64,000 nucleotides of DNA from Paraburkholderia phytofirmans PsJN (GCF_000020125.1 NC_010681.1:1922001-1986000), one strand, 5' to 3'. Counted from the stretch's first letter, positions 1 to 9,550 are shown. A program made the numbers and translations. The notes: generated by a model from the sequence alone, not told the origin.

Positions 1-756
1 GTCCGTCGTCACGCCTTCATGCACCCGGTTTTGCGTGAGCTTGGTGGCGTCGTGAGCGATGTCGAGGTTCTGCTTCGCGATCTGCAGCAGGGCCTGCGTG
101 TCGCGCAACTGGATGTAGTCGCGCGCGAGTTCGGCGCGCGCGGACAGCAGGATCGCGTTACGGTCCTCGTACGATGCATCGGAGAGCGCCGACGCGGCCT
201 CGACACCGCGTCGTACGCGCCCCCAGAAGTCGAGTTCCCATGACGCGTCGAAGCCGAACTGGTACAGATCGTAAGCGGGCGAGCCCTTGGCGCCCGGCAA
301 CGGCGCGACACCGAGCGGTGCACTGCCCGAGGCCGACTGCGTCTGGCTTCCTGTCGGCGTGACGCCAAGCAGCGAGAGGATGCCGTTCGGACTGCCGCGC
401 TCGCGGTCGTAAGAGGCGGCGCCATTGAGCGTCGGATACTCTTCGGCGCCGGCAATGCGCTGTTGCGCCCGGCTTTGCCGCAGACGCGCCGATGCGGCCG
501 CCACATCGAGATTCGCATCGCTCAGCTGCTGTTCCAGCGAGTCCAGTATCGGATCGTTGAACAGCGTCCACCATTGCGGTGTGAATCCGGACTCGACGGC
601 CTTGCTTGCGGCCTGTGCGCTCCGGGTGCGGTTGAACACGTCGGGCGTGGCCGTCTGCGGAGGTTCGAAGTTCGGGCCCACCAGACAGCCCGTGAGCATC
701 GAGCACAGCAGCAGCGCGAGCGCCGGTGTGCGCAGGGAGAAGTCGCTCGCGTTCAT
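1..756 (-). CDS. Outer membrane efflux lipoprotein, NodT/OprM type (partial, C-terminus beyond window)
   Basis: The frame stays open from an ATG at 754-756 to the window edge, giving about 252 N-terminal residues. A signal peptide with lipobox LTGC is followed by VGPNFEPP, the usual start of mature NodT-family outer membrane factors. The visible part then shows the family's WWTLFNDP-like stretch and a long helical region (AASARLRQSRAQQRIAGAEEYP). The start codon overlaps the stop of the HlyD adaptor gene by 4 bases (ATGA), so the two are translationally coupled. Role by family: the TolC-like outer membrane exit duct of a tripartite drug pump. The C-terminal half is outside the window. Confidence 0.9.
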   Translation of the reverse strand, partial: MNASDFSLRTPALALLLCSMLTGCLVGPNFEPPQTATPDVFNRTRSAQAASKAVESGFTPQWWTLFNDPILDSLEQQLSDANLDVAAASARLRQSRAQQRIAGAEEYPTLNGAASYDRERGSPNGILSLLGVTPTGSQTQSASGSAPLGVAPLPGAKGSPAYDLYQFGFDASWELDFWGRVRRGVEAASALSDASYEDRNAILLSARAELARDYIQLRDTQALLQIAKQNLDIAHDATKLTQNRVHEGVTTD

Positions 757-1829
757 TTCGAATCCGCTCCCGCGACCCGCATATCGGCGCGCCTGCCGAC
801 GGCCACCTCCGTTTCGACGGAAAGGCCCACGCTCAATGCGGCCGCCGCTTCCTGTCCATGATCGATGGTGATCCTGACCGGCACGCGCTGCACGATCTTG
901 GTGAAGTTGCCCGTTGCGTTATCGGGTGCGATAGGCGCGAAGCTCACGCCGGTAGCAGGCGCAAGACTGTCGACGTGCCCGCGGATCACCGCGCCCGGAA
1001 AACTGTCGACCTTGATACGCACGGTGTCGCCGGGGCGCATCCTGGCAAGCTGGTTCTCCTGGAAGTTGGCGACGATATAGGCCTCCGACAGCGGGACGAT
1101 CGCGAGCAGCGGCGCGCCGGTCGTCACGAATGCGCCCACACGTGCCGAACGCCGTCCGACCTTGCCGGTGATGGGCGCGTGGATCTCCGTATACGACAGG
1201 TTGAGTTTCGCCTGCTCAAAGGCGGCTTCGGCATGCGCCAGCGCACCGGCCGCCTTGTCGCGCTGTGTCTTCAGCACGTCGAGGTTCTGCACGGTCGCCA
1301 CAAGTGCGGCCCGGTTGCGCGCCTGCTGCGCGAGTTCCTCGGCCAGCGCGCTCGCCGCGTGCTGCTGCTCCTGGGTGGTTCCCGCACCGGTCTCCGAAAG
1401 ATTGCGGTAGCGCGCAGCATTCGCGCGCGCAAACTCGAGCGTCGCATCGTCCGCGCGCAACGTGGCACGCGCCTGATCAACGAGTGCGGGCTGCCGTGCG
1501 ATCTCGGCCTCGTAGTTTGCAACCGATGCCCTGGCTGCCGCCACGTCCGCCCGGGCGCTCATCAACGCGGCACGAAAGTCGCGGTCATCGATGCGTACCA
1601 GTAATTGCCCCGCCTTGACCTGCTGGTTGTCTTCAACGAGCACCTCGGACACCTGACCCGCGACACGCGGCGCGACCAGTGTGAAGTCGGCCGTCACATA
1701 GGCATCGTTCGTGGTTTCGCTGGTCGAGCCGGTAAACAGCCATATACAGGCCAGCACAGCGACGCCGAGTATGACCGCATACGCAGCAAGACGGATCGTT
1801 CTGGGAGAAAATCGGATAGCGGATGACAT
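753..1829 (-). CDS. HlyD/EmrA-family membrane fusion protein
   Basis: 358 residues. One N-terminal membrane helix (about residues 13-32) is followed by the barrel-sandwich motif (VAPRVAGQVSEVLVEDNQ, near 50-68), a long alpha-helical hairpin rich in Ala/Gln (about 85-210), and the second lipoyl half (IHAPITGKVGRRSARVGAFV). This is the order of EmrA-type periplasmic adaptors, which join an inner-membrane MFS pump to an outer membrane channel. It lies 12 bases after the MFS gene and overlaps the outer membrane factor gene, so the three form one operon. The exported substrate cannot be read from the sequence. Confidence 0.92.
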   Translation of the reverse strand: MSSAIRFSPRTIRLAAYAVILGVAVLACIWLFTGSTSETTNDAYVTADFTLVAPRVAGQVSEVLVEDNQQVKAGQLLVRIDDRDFRAALMSARADVAAARASVANYEAEIARQPALVDQARATLRADDATLEFARANAARYRNLSETGAGTTQEQQHAASALAEELAQQARNRAALVATVQNLDVLKTQRDKAAGALAHAEAAFEQAKLNLSYTEIHAPITGKVGRRSARVGAFVTTGAPLLAIVPLSEAYIVANFQENQLARMRPGDTVRIKVDSFPGAVIRGHVDSLAPATGVSFAPIAPDNATGNFTKIVQRVPVRITIDHGQEAAAALSVGLSVETEVAVGRRADMRVAGADSK

Positions 1830-1841
1830 GGATAGCGTCGC

Positions 1842-3467
1842 TTAACGGGAAGAGGGCGGCGTCGTGCTCCAGGGCGGATAGACACGCACGGGCAACACCG
1901 GAATAACGAAGAGAAAGGCGACGGCGATACCGGCCATCACGCGATAGAGATCCGCCGAGGTGAGCACGACGGCCTGCTCGTGGAGCCGGTGTGCGAGTTC
2001 GCCGAGCCCGTGAGCGGCATCGATGCTCTGGCTCGTGACCAGCGCGTTGTTGCCCAGGTGGTCCACCAGCATGGCCGAATGAAAATGCTCGCGCGCGGTG
2101 CCCAGACCTTCGATGAGGCCGGTGGCCGCGGCGCCGGACAGTGTCTTGACGGTGTTGAACATGGCTGAAGCAAACGGGCCTTCAGTCGGCGGCAAGCCGG
2201 TCGTGACGCCCATCAGGATGCCCATGATGATCATCGGCTGCGCCAGGATCTGTAGCGACTGAAGCCAGTAGAAGTTCTCGCGAACCCAGTCCGTGGTCAC
2301 GAAACTGCCGAGAAAACACGAGATCGCCATCAGGCAAAGTCCAACCGCCAGGACCCAGCGGTGGTCGACCTGCCGCAGATTGAGCAGCGCGGCGGTCGCC
2401 GGGAGCGAAATCAGCAGGGGAATGGCCACCAGCAGAAACAGCGGCGTGGTTTGCAGCGGCCTGTAACCGTGAATCTGCGCGAGATACTGGCCGGGTATGG
2501 CGGCAACACCGACCAGCAGCGTCACGGCGCCCACCAGGGTCAGCAGTCCATGCGCGAAGTTCCTGCGGGCAAGCAGCTGGAGTTTGAAAAACGGCAGCGG
2601 ATGAAACCATTCGTTGATCAGGAACGCCACGAGCAGCAGCGTGCCGCCGCCAAACATCGTGGCGATGAACGTGGAGTTCAGCCAGTCGAGGCGATCACCC
2701 TGCAGCAGGCCGATCACGAGCATGGCGATGGCCGGATAACCGAGTAGGAATCCGGTCCAGTTGAATGAACGCAGCCGCTCGAGTCGGGTGGGATCCGCCG
2801 GCAGTCCCCTGTAGATTGCCACGCAGCTGATGAGTCCGAGCGGCACGATCTGCCAGAATGCCATTTGCCAGCCGACATATTCCGTCCATAACGCGGCGAG
2901 CGGCGTGCCGAGCGCCGGTCCGAAGGTGGCGGTCAGTGCATAGCCCGCGAGCCCGTATAGCTTGACCTTCGGGGGCAGGTAACGCAGCGCCACGATGATC
3001 AGCATGGGCGGCAGACATCCGCCGGCGACGCCCTGCAGCGCGCGCAATACATAGAGCGTCAGCAGGTTTGGCGCAAACGGGCAGAGCAATCCAAGGACCA
3101 TGACGGCGAGCACGGCGCCGATCGTGAAGCGTTTGAGGGTGAAGGTCACGCCGAACCACGGCGCGAACACCATCGTGGCCACGTTCGTCGCCTCGAAGAG
3201 GGTGGTCAGCCATGTCCCGTCGTCACGTCCGATCGAGAACGCGCCGCGGATATCGGCGAGTGCAACCGCGGTGACCTGTTCGTTCAATATGGCGAGCAGT
3301 GATGCCAGCAACATGCCGAGCAGGCCGATTGTGAGACGCAGTGGTAGCTCCGCTTCGGCGGAAGTTTGCTGTACAGGGATCCCTGTCGCCGGTACAGAGA
3401 CAGGCGCCGACGATGGCGCAAGCTTCGGTTCTCCTGTTCCAGTTATCGGTGAGTTGGCGCTATTCAT
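1842..3467 (-). CDS. MFS drug transporter, DHA2 family (EmrB-like, 14 TM)
   Basis: Inner-membrane proton-coupled pump of the tripartite system. From the ATG at 3465-3467 the protein has 541 residues. A polar N-terminal tail of about 40 residues precedes many hydrophobic helices, compatible with 14 TM segments of the DHA2 family (LNEQVTAVALADIRGAF in TM1, LRALQGVAGGCLPPM in TM4). An in-frame ATG at 3567-3569 would add 34 residues (575 aa), but neither its ribosome site nor its Arg-rich leader is convincing, so I prefer the downstream start. First gene of the efflux operon; no adjacent regulator is visible. Confidence 0.88.
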   Translation of the reverse strand: MNSANSPITGTGEPKLAPSSAPVSVPATGIPVQQTSAEAELPLRLTIGLLGMLLASLLAILNEQVTAVALADIRGAFSIGRDDGTWLTTLFEATNVATMVFAPWFGVTFTLKRFTIGAVLAVMVLGLLCPFAPNLLTLYVLRALQGVAGGCLPPMLIIVALRYLPPKVKLYGLAGYALTATFGPALGTPLAALWTEYVGWQMAFWQIVPLGLISCVAIYRGLPADPTRLERLRSFNWTGFLLGYPAIAMLVIGLLQGDRLDWLNSTFIATMFGGGTLLLVAFLINEWFHPLPFFKLQLLARRNFAHGLLTLVGAVTLLVGVAAIPGQYLAQIHGYRPLQTTPLFLLVAIPLLISLPATAALLNLRQVDHRWVLAVGLCLMAISCFLGSFVTTDWVRENFYWLQSLQILAQPMIIMGILMGVTTGLPPTEGPFASAMFNTVKTLSGAAATGLIEGLGTAREHFHSAMLVDHLGNNALVTSQSIDAAHGLGELAHRLHEQAVVLTSADLYRVMAGIAVAFLFVIPVLPVRVYPPWSTTPPSSR

Positions 3468-4151
3468 CGTCGTTCGGCCACCGGTATTTAATGGGGCATT
3501 CCGTCGGGAAATCTCCCTGTCACGCCGGGCGATCGCAAAGATCCCGGATGCTCCGCGAAGAAGCCTCATCCGATGAGCTTATGGTTTTTACTGTGCTCAT
3601 TCCAGCCGGCTTACTCACGTTTTGGTGCCACGAAATGAGTTGATTTCATTCTAGGAGACAGGTCTGCTCTCCTGAAGTCAAAAAGTCCGCGTATCGGTCC
3701 GTTCCATTCACAAATCCAGCTAATGTCACCACTGCAACAAGGACAATGCACTCGCCTGGCAATGATCTTTTTCCATTCAGCTAACAGCACAAACCTGGGC
3801 AAAGGTGCAGAGGTGCGAGCCGCTGTTTTCCTGGCACGCTTTAGACACTCCAAGGCAATAGGACATCGCGTATCAACAATCGAATATGCGATGAGGATCG
3901 TCGACGCTGCAGCAAAGCTCAACGTCGACATCGGCACGAACAGGACGAGCGTCGAATCACGGCTGACGCCGGAGAAGTTTCTTGTCGCGTTCCGAAGACA
4001 AGAACTATGACGTGATCATCGTCGAAGCGTAGACAGGCGCGAGACCGAGTTCGATTACAGCGGCTGAAAGGGGACGCGTGGCACGGCCCACGTCATGGGC
4101 TGTATTGGACTAGCGGCGTCCGTCTTGTGGGCAGCGCGCCCGCTGAGCACC
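3468..4151. other. Low-GC spacer without a recognisable gene
   Basis: About 680 bases upstream of the efflux operon, visibly richer in A/T than the flanks. Open frames exist on both strands (3723-4010 plus, 3611-3937 minus), but neither protein has a familiar motif or a good ribosome site. A short stretch near 3985-4030 (SEDKNYDVIIVEA, in a frame that then stops) faintly resembles the serine-recombinase core DVIIVEALDRLSRD, too short to call. The efflux promoter should lie here, but I see no clear one. Confidence 0.4.
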
Positions 4152-4703
4152 TCAATGCTGCGGCGGTGTGACGTCGAACGCAATCCGTCCTGCGGGCAGA
4201 AGCGTGAGCGAGATGACAGCGCCGCCCTTGGTCTCCGGGAAGTGGTGGCTTCCGGGTGCGGGCGCCGTCCAGCCGCCATAACACCAGCCGTTCGGACCTG
4301 CGAGCGCAGCGCCTTCATCAAGCGGCACCACCAGATTGAACTCGCCATACGGGTGCGCGTGATAGTCGCCCCGGAAGCTGCCATCGGGGTTGTTCTGGGT
4401 GTTATCCGTGCTGTCCATCAGCACCGCTGTAATGCTGAAAAAGAACGTCTCCGCGCAGGGTGCAACGAGTCGTGAGCGACGGTAACGCGGGCCGGCGATT
4501 TCGGCGTCGGCCGCCCAGCCCTCGTTCACGCCGAGAATAATCAGTCGCGACAGATCCCTGTACAACTCGCTTTCAATGCCATATTTTGTATTCAGCCATT
4601 GCTCGACCTCGGTGCTCGTGGTCATGTCCTTGACCTCTTGCAGCAAAGGGATAAAACGGGCGACGAGTTCGTCTTTGGTACTGGTGACTTGGGTCTCGGG
4701 CAT
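4152..4703 (-). CDS. DUF4863 family protein (4-hydroxylaminobenzoate lyase/PnbB-like)
   Basis: 183 residues, with AAGGA about 9 bases before the ATG. The C-terminal half has a His-rich cupin-like core (GDYHAHPYGEFNLVVPLD, then GWCYGGW and GSHHFPETKGGA) typical of DUF4863. To my knowledge that family includes PnbB, which converts 4-hydroxylaminobenzoate to protocatechuate in nitrobenzoate degradation. That role is a family-level inference; no nitroreductase is nearby. Just upstream on the same strand is a broken SDR dehydrogenase gene, so this may be what is left of a larger catabolic cluster. Confidence 0.7.
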   Translation of the reverse strand: MPETQVTSTKDELVARFIPLLQEVKDMTTSTEVEQWLNTKYGIESELYRDLSRLIILGVNEGWAADAEIAGPRYRRSRLVAPCAETFFFSITAVLMDSTDNTQNNPDGSFRGDYHAHPYGEFNLVVPLDEGAALAGPNGWCYGGWTAPAPGSHHFPETKGGAVISLTLLPAGRIAFDVTPPQH

Positions 4704-4721
4704 TCAGGTTCGTCCTTGGTT

Positions 4722-4960
4722 TGAGCGTTATGCAGGGCCGGCGTGAGGATTACAGCGCCCACGATTTGCGGCGAGAAGAAGCCCGCGACATTCACATCCG
4801 ACGGCCTGATCGAAAGCGCGGTCGTAACAATGCGGTAATCGCGCTTTCGAAACGCCTTCGCGACTTCGGCGCCAATGCCTCGCGATGCACCGGTAGCGGC
4901 GACAGCATTGTCTGGTGTGTCCAGGTTTTTACCCTGAAGAAGTGCACAGTTCTGTGCCAT
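4722..4960 (-). pseudogene. Remnant of a short-chain dehydrogenase/reductase (SDR)
   Basis: The minus-strand frame reads AVAATGASRGIGAEVAKAFR, the SDR nucleotide-binding signature TGxxxGIG with its helix, then RDYRIVTTALSIRPSD, and jumps at once to VNVAGFFSPQ. That segment normally lies about 60-80 residues further on in SDRs (helix 4, 'VNVAGFF'). The Tyr-x-x-x-Lys active site and the C-terminal half are absent, and the frame runs on into the next gene. It looks like a gene with an internal deletion and a lost 3' end. The reading is by eye. Confidence 0.7.
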
Positions 4961-5707
4961 GCAGTCCGCGTCAGTTTGCGCAAGACGAGCAACCGCTTGA
5001 CCGCCATGAGACCACTCTACGATTTATGGGCTTTCACCGAGGTTTTAGCTGTGACGGTTTGGGGACATTTGCTGCGCATTTTGGGCCATCGCGCTGATTT
5101 CTCCGGGATCCTGCTATTTGCAAGTTCGAACCGAGTCGCGACACACATACGCCATGCTGACCTTCACCACTCGACAGTTGACCAACACTGAACAGTGCGC
5201 ATGCTTTGTTGCATAGGGTGTAATCACACCAGATTCCTGCTGTACTTTCCCGGAATCCACGGCTGCCTCCCGGTGATTCATTTGCTACACTTGATCACGA
5301 CGCGGACCTATGTGGCGCCCGCGTCGAAGCTGATGGCGGCGGCTGAGTTGCGAATCAGCGCGACTCGATTTGACAGCCTCAATATTCAGTACATTCAACA
5401 TCAATACGGCCTGAAAGAGAGAAGGGCGTCAGGGCCGCCGTTCTGCTCGCTCTGGTTGTCGAGCGGCGCCGACTTCTCCGTCCAAGCTACGGTGTCGCGC
5501 CCGCCGCTGAAGCGGCACTTAACATGTGTTCAGCAAGCAGACTCAGCGTAAGCAGTTCACGAATTCGTCAGCGAGGAATCGCTATCGAAGCCATGGTCCG
5601 ACATGCGTAGGTTGAAGTTTTTTTTCGTTCATGGACCTCACGCCGCGATTGCGGAGCCTGGCGTCGGTCCTTCATCACAGCGCATGAAATAGTGCGGAGG
5701 TGTCGCC
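4961..5707. other. Intergenic region, no supported gene
   Basis: About 750 bases between the SDR remnant and the aldo/keto reductase gene. Short open frames on both strands (for example 5195-5551 plus) show no recognisable family and no convincing ribosome site. Base composition is lower in GC than the core genes. The aldo/keto reductase promoter presumably lies near 5600-5690, but no clear -35/-10 pair was found. Confidence 0.4.
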
Positions 5708-6649
5708 ATGATTGAGTCTTCCGATTTCCGGAGCAGAAAGATAGCGCTTGATCACGGAGGCGGCCGCGTGCCCGCGCTCGGATTCGGCACCCTGATTCCC
5801 GATGCAGCGACGACCACCAGCGCTACCAGAGACGCACTGGAAGCCGGCTATCGGCACTTCGATTGTGCCGAGCGATATCGAAACGAGCGCGAGGTGGGCG
5901 ACGCTTTGCGAGCAGGACTCGCTGCCGGAGGGATCGCGCGCGAAGAGATCTTCGTGACGACAAAATTGTGGAATTCCAATCATCGGCCCGAACGTGTCGA
6001 ACCGGCGTTCGATGCAAGCCTTGAAAGACTCGGGCTCGACTACCTCGATCTCTATCTGATACATACGCCGTTCGCGTTTAAGCCAGGAGACGAGCAGGAC
6101 CCGCGCGACGAAAACGGCGATGTCATCTACGATAAAGGCGTCACCTTGCTGGACACGTGGAGTGCGATGGAAGAGCTCGTCGATCGTGGAAGATGCCGGG
6201 CTATTGGACTGTCGGATATCGGACTGGACGAATTGCGGCCTCTCTATGAATCGGCACGAATCAAGCCGGCCGTGGTGCAGGTCGAAGCCCATCCCTATCT
6301 TCCGGAAACGGAGCTTCTGGAATTCTGCAAGGAGAAGGGAATCGTGTTTCTGGCTTTTGCGCCATTAGGTCACGGAATCAGGCCGGGGCCGCTTGAGGAT
6401 CCGGTCATCTTGCAGATTGCCGAACGAATTGGAAAGACACCGGCGCAGGTGCTGCTCGCCTGGGCGATCCAGCGCGGCGGAGCATTGCTCACCACCCCCA
6501 GGACGGCGGCCCGCGCGCGCGAGAATTTCGATATCGCCGCGCTTCCCGCAGAGGCGTTCGACGAGATCAACCGGATTGAGACGCGGCAGAGGTACAACGA
6601 AGTCGTCAAGACGGGTAGCCCCGGGTTTATTCCGCGGCGTCCGCAATAG
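5708..6649 (+). CDS. Aldo/keto reductase
   Basis: 313 residues, well placed after GGAGGT 8 bases upstream of ATG. The AKR catalytic tetrad is complete: Asp52 and Tyr57 (HFDCAERY), Lys86 (TTKLWN) and His119 (LIHTP). The C-terminal NADPH-binding region follows the pattern LLAWAIQRGGALLTTPRT. It is an NADPH-dependent oxidoreductase that reduces carbonyls; the substrate is unknown. A SnoaL-like gene follows after 30 bases, probably in the same transcript. Confidence 0.9.
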   Translation: MIESSDFRSRKIALDHGGGRVPALGFGTLIPDAATTTSATRDALEAGYRHFDCAERYRNEREVGDALRAGLAAGGIAREEIFVTTKLWNSNHRPERVEPAFDASLERLGLDYLDLYLIHTPFAFKPGDEQDPRDENGDVIYDKGVTLLDTWSAMEELVDRGRCRAIGLSDIGLDELRPLYESARIKPAVVQVEAHPYLPETELLEFCKEKGIVFLAFAPLGHGIRPGPLEDPVILQIAERIGKTPAQVLLAWAIQRGGALLTTPRTAARARENFDIAALPAEAFDEINRIETRQRYNEVVKTGSPGFIPRRPQ

Positions 6650-6679
6650 ATAGAGGTGAACGGTATCCGGAGGCAAGCC

Positions 6680-7063
6680 ATGCAGGAAGACAAGATACGC
6701 GAAGCCCTGAGCGCGCACTGGCACGCGTCGGCGGTGGGTGATCTCGACGCGGAACACGGTATTTACGACGATGATGCCATCTGTGACTATCCCCAATCAG
6801 GGGAACGAATCATCGGGCGAAGCAATTTGCAGGCGCTGCGGAGTCATCATCCAGGTAAGCCATCAGGATTCAATGTCAGGCGAATGCAGGGAGAAGGTAA
6901 TCTCTGGGTCACGGAATACACCATCAACTATGAGGGGCGCACGGCCTACACAGTTAGCATCATGGAGTTTTGCAACGACAAGGTGATTCACGAGACCCAG
7001 TATTTTTCGGATCCCTTCGAGGCGCCGGGTTGGCGGAGCCGCTGGGTTCAGAAGATCGCGTGA
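6680..7063 (+). CDS. SnoaL-like / NTF2-fold protein
   Basis: 127 residues from the ATG at 6680, which has GGAGG 6 bases upstream; an in-frame GTG at 6656 has no comparable site. The start (EALSAHWHASAVGDLDAEHGIYDDDAICDYPQSGERIIGRSN) and the later part (YTINYEGRTAYTVSIMEF) fit the nuclear transport factor 2/SnoaL fold used by small cyclases, isomerases and binding proteins. The function is not defined. Its place after the aldo/keto reductase suggests action on the same metabolite. Confidence 0.8.
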   Translation: MQEDKIREALSAHWHASAVGDLDAEHGIYDDDAICDYPQSGERIIGRSNLQALRSHHPGKPSGFNVRRMQGEGNLWVTEYTINYEGRTAYTVSIMEFCNDKVIHETQYFSDPFEAPGWRSRWVQKIA

Positions 7064-7199
7064 CGTCGCTCGGTTAATTCTCGATGCAAACGCCCGCGCG
7101 GCACTCTGCCGGCCGGGAATACACTTGATCCGAGCGGGGTAGCAACCTTCTTCATCGGTAGGATGTCGCCGCTCTCCACCGTCGGCATGACCCGTCGAG

Positions 7200-7637
7200 T
7201 TAGGAAATGATTGCGGAAGTCACCGGTTGCCAGCGTGACATTGCACGGTCGGACCATAACGGGCGAAGCGTTTCACGCAACGGTCGCGAAAATAGCAACT
7301 GTCCTACAGTCGACTCCATCGCATTGAAATCTACCGGCTTGAGAAAGAACGCGTCCCAGAGCGCGGGCTTTTGTCGAAGCTGCACCTGCGCAGAAACCAT
7401 AATTACCGGTATTGCCGTAAGGGCAGGGTAAAGCTTAAGGCACCGACACAACTCGACCCCATCCATCTCGGGCATGCTGCAATCCGTGACAATGAGGTCC
7501 GGCAAATTTCTTCCTGCTTGTTCCAGCCCGCTCCTACCGTCTTTGGACAAAAGCACCCGATATCCGCGCCATTCCAGAGCCGCGCTTAAAGCAGCCAGGA
7601 TTTCTGGATCGTTATCGACTAGAAGGATGGTTGGCAT
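7200..7637 (-). CDS. Stand-alone CheY-like response regulator receiver
   Basis: 145 residues and a single receiver domain without an output domain. The acidic pocket (Asp8, Asp10), the phosphoacceptor Asp52 (IVTDCSMPEMDG), Ser82 and Lys100 (FLKPVD) are all present, so phosphotransfer should work. No histidine kinase is adjacent. Its partner, probably a hybrid or orphan kinase, must be elsewhere. The tail beyond about residue 120 is not part of the domain. Confidence 0.88.
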   Translation of the reverse strand: MPTILLVDNDPEILAALSAALEWRGYRVLLSKDGRSGLEQAGRNLPDLIVTDCSMPEMDGVELCRCLKLYPALTAIPVIMVSAQVQLRQKPALWDAFFLKPVDFNAMESTVGQLLFSRPLRETLRPLWSDRAMSRWQPVTSAIIS

Positions 7638-7766
7638 GGGAACGTCCGGAGCGTTTCATGAACCGGCGCAACAACCATGCCGCTGTCGCGAGGGCCCGTG
7701 CGGTTTCCGCGCAACTACGGCGAATGCGAACATCGGCCGCGCACATTCGGCCCGTGGCGATTGGGT

Positions 7767-8657
7767 TCACCCATTTGACCGTTCTCCGATCGCAGCCGGT
7801 TCGCTTCGGCGCTGCGGCTCCGACGCTGTGATCTCCGCCGCTATGGAGCCATGGTTAATGATTGCCACCAGCGAGATGCCGCCGATCATATTGCCAAGCA
7901 AGGTAGGCGCAAAGAATCCGCGCAGATAATCCTGAATACTCGCCGCGCCGGTCATGACGGCGTAGCTCGCTTCAACCGAACCGGCGATGATATGGGAGAG
8001 CTTGCTGATCGCCACCACATAGGTGATCAAAAGAATTGTCACGAGCCGGGCCGAGCGCGCACTGGGCAGTAACCAGACCATCAGCGCAATGAGCCAGCCG
8101 GCGAATACCGCGCGAACGACCGTCACCAGAAAGCTGCCGGAATACGGCTGTGTCGCCAGCGCACCCAGCGACTTGACGACATCGTCGGAAAATACGCCCG
8201 GAATCTGCAGCATCGCAGCGAATATCAGTGTGCCGCCAATATTCGCCGACAGCACGAGTACCCAAAGCCGGGCGGTTTTCGCAACGGTTTTGAGGTCGCG
8301 ACGCGTAAGGACCGGCAGTACGGCACTCAGCGTGCTCTCGGTAAAAAGCTGCTGTTGGCCGAGAATGACGATGACAAAGCCGACTGAGTAACCGAACGAA
8401 GTAACGAGGAAGCGCCACGAGGTGTCGGGCAACGAGCTTTCGATGACCGCCTGTGTCAGGAAAGAAAAGCCCATCGACAGCCCCGCTGCCAGCGCGGACA
8501 TAACAAGGGCTCCTGCCGTCCGGGCCATGGCGGCCTCACCTTCTTCTCTGACGACCTCGTGGATCACCAAAGCGCGGGGAGAGGCGTGTTGTGCTGCCTG
8601 TTGCTGTTCGCCGTCGTCAAGATGGGGAGAGTTGGAGCCAGTATCTGAAGCGGCCAT
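7767..8657 (-). CDS. Formate/nitrite transporter family protein (YfdC-like)
   Basis: 296 residues from the ATG at 8655-8657, which has AGGA about 8 bases upstream; an ATG nine codons earlier lacks a site. A polar N-terminal tail of about 45 residues precedes six hydrophobic helices. The sequence has the features of the FNT superfamily (FVIVILGQQQLFTEST, NIGGTLIF, GNMIGGISLV), close to the YfdC branch. These are pentameric channels for small monovalent anions. The substrate is not predictable. It lies among genes of general stress type (receiver, yqjDE). Confidence 0.85.
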   Translation of the reverse strand: MAASDTGSNSPHLDDGEQQQAAQHASPRALVIHEVVREEGEAAMARTAGALVMSALAAGLSMGFSFLTQAVIESSLPDTSWRFLVTSFGYSVGFVIVILGQQQLFTESTLSAVLPVLTRRDLKTVAKTARLWVLVLSANIGGTLIFAAMLQIPGVFSDDVVKSLGALATQPYSGSFLVTVVRAVFAGWLIALMVWLLPSARSARLVTILLITYVVAISKLSHIIAGSVEASYAVMTGAASIQDYLRGFFAPTLLGNMIGGISLVAIINHGSIAAEITASEPQRRSEPAAIGERSNG

Positions 8658-8765
8658 GCTTGGAATCCTGCAAAAGCCGGTCATCTTGCGGTGTCGCAGA
8701 TTGTTCGGCGAACTAAGGGGGAGCAGCGCCCCGAATGGTCGGCGTGCGACCAGACGCGGCGGTGT

Positions 8766-9074
8766 TCAGGCGGTCTTGGAGATTGCCTGGTGAATGGTCC
8801 TGCCTAGCCAGGCCGTGATCCCTGATCGGGCGGCAATGCCAACCAGACGCCGAGGTCCGAACGCTATGGCGCCGACGCTCAAAGCGAGAACCAACGAGAC
8901 ATGTGGCGCATCTGCTAGCGAAGCCAATATGCCGGCGGCGGGAGACCGGTTTAGTTCGCGTGAGCCGGAGATTGGCCGGGGCGTGCTGTTTGCTTCGACC
9001 AGCGCCGCGCGCGAGTCCGCCATTCGCATCAGAATCGCGGTCTCCTGGTCCTTGTTGCTGATTGCGCGTTTCAT
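8766..9074 (-). CDS. Small membrane-associated protein, YqjK position
   Basis: 102 residues. The start overlaps the stop of the upstream yqjE-like gene by 4 bases (ATGA), so it is coupled to it. The N-terminus is charged, and a hydrophobic stretch near residues 58-72 (VSLVLALSVGAIAFG) may cross the membrane. It holds the third position of a yqjD-yqjE-yqjK type operon. The resemblance to YqjK rests mainly on position and size, so I leave the symbol empty. Confidence 0.7.
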   Translation of the reverse strand: MKRAISNKDQETAILMRMADSRAALVEANSTPRPISGSRELNRSPAAGILASLADAPHVSLVLALSVGAIAFGPRRLVGIAARSGITAWLGRTIHQAISKTA

Positions 9075-9445
9075 TTGAGGGCTTCCCTGAGAGTGTCGAG
9101 ATCGCGCCGAATCTCAGTCTGGAGGATCTGCAGCGATTGTCCGGGCGTCTGCGAGCGAACGACGAGCAGAGCGACGACGGACACCGCTAGCCACATTCCT
9201 GCAACGCCCCACACCACTTGCAGAAAATAAGGGGTGCCCCAGGCAGTGGCGATGACCGCGATACACACGAACGACAGCGTGAAGAGGGCAGCCACGGCGA
9301 GGACTACTAGCGCGCTTAGTTCGCGTACCAGGCGTTGGCGGGTTTCCTCGAGTTCGATCCCGAACAGTTCGCCGTAGTCGGTAGCTCGCTCGACGCAGAA
9401 TGCGCTGACATTTCGCCACTTCGTGATTTTTGAGCGCACGGACAT
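9071..9445 (-). CDS. Phage holin family / YqjE-like inner membrane protein
   Basis: 124 residues. An N-terminal amphipathic part (ATDYGELFGIELEETRQRLVREL) is followed by two hydrophobic segments at about 43-68 and 73-96, then a charged tail. This is the Phage_holin_3_6 (YqjE) layout, found in stationary-phase membrane proteins and not in lytic holins. It sits between the DUF883 gene upstream and an overlapping small gene downstream, as in the E. coli yqj cluster. Confidence 0.83.
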   Translation of the reverse strand: MSVRSKITKWRNVSAFCVERATDYGELFGIELEETRQRLVRELSALVVLAVAALFTLSFVCIAVIATAWGTPYFLQVVWGVAGMWLAVSVVALLVVRSQTPGQSLQILQTEIRRDLDTLREALK

Positions 9446-9550
9446 TTACGAACTCCTCGGAGCAGGCACGTTTTTCGAAAGCGCCGTTGGGCAGCTGTGC
9501 AATCGGCTGCATAACGGTGTGGTCTCGTGCAAGCCGAGACGTCTGCCACG

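Noticed and set aside
3985..4030. Possible serine recombinase remnant (DVIIVEA)
   Set aside because: Seven to twelve residues are too few, and no other resolvase motif is found in the surrounding frames.
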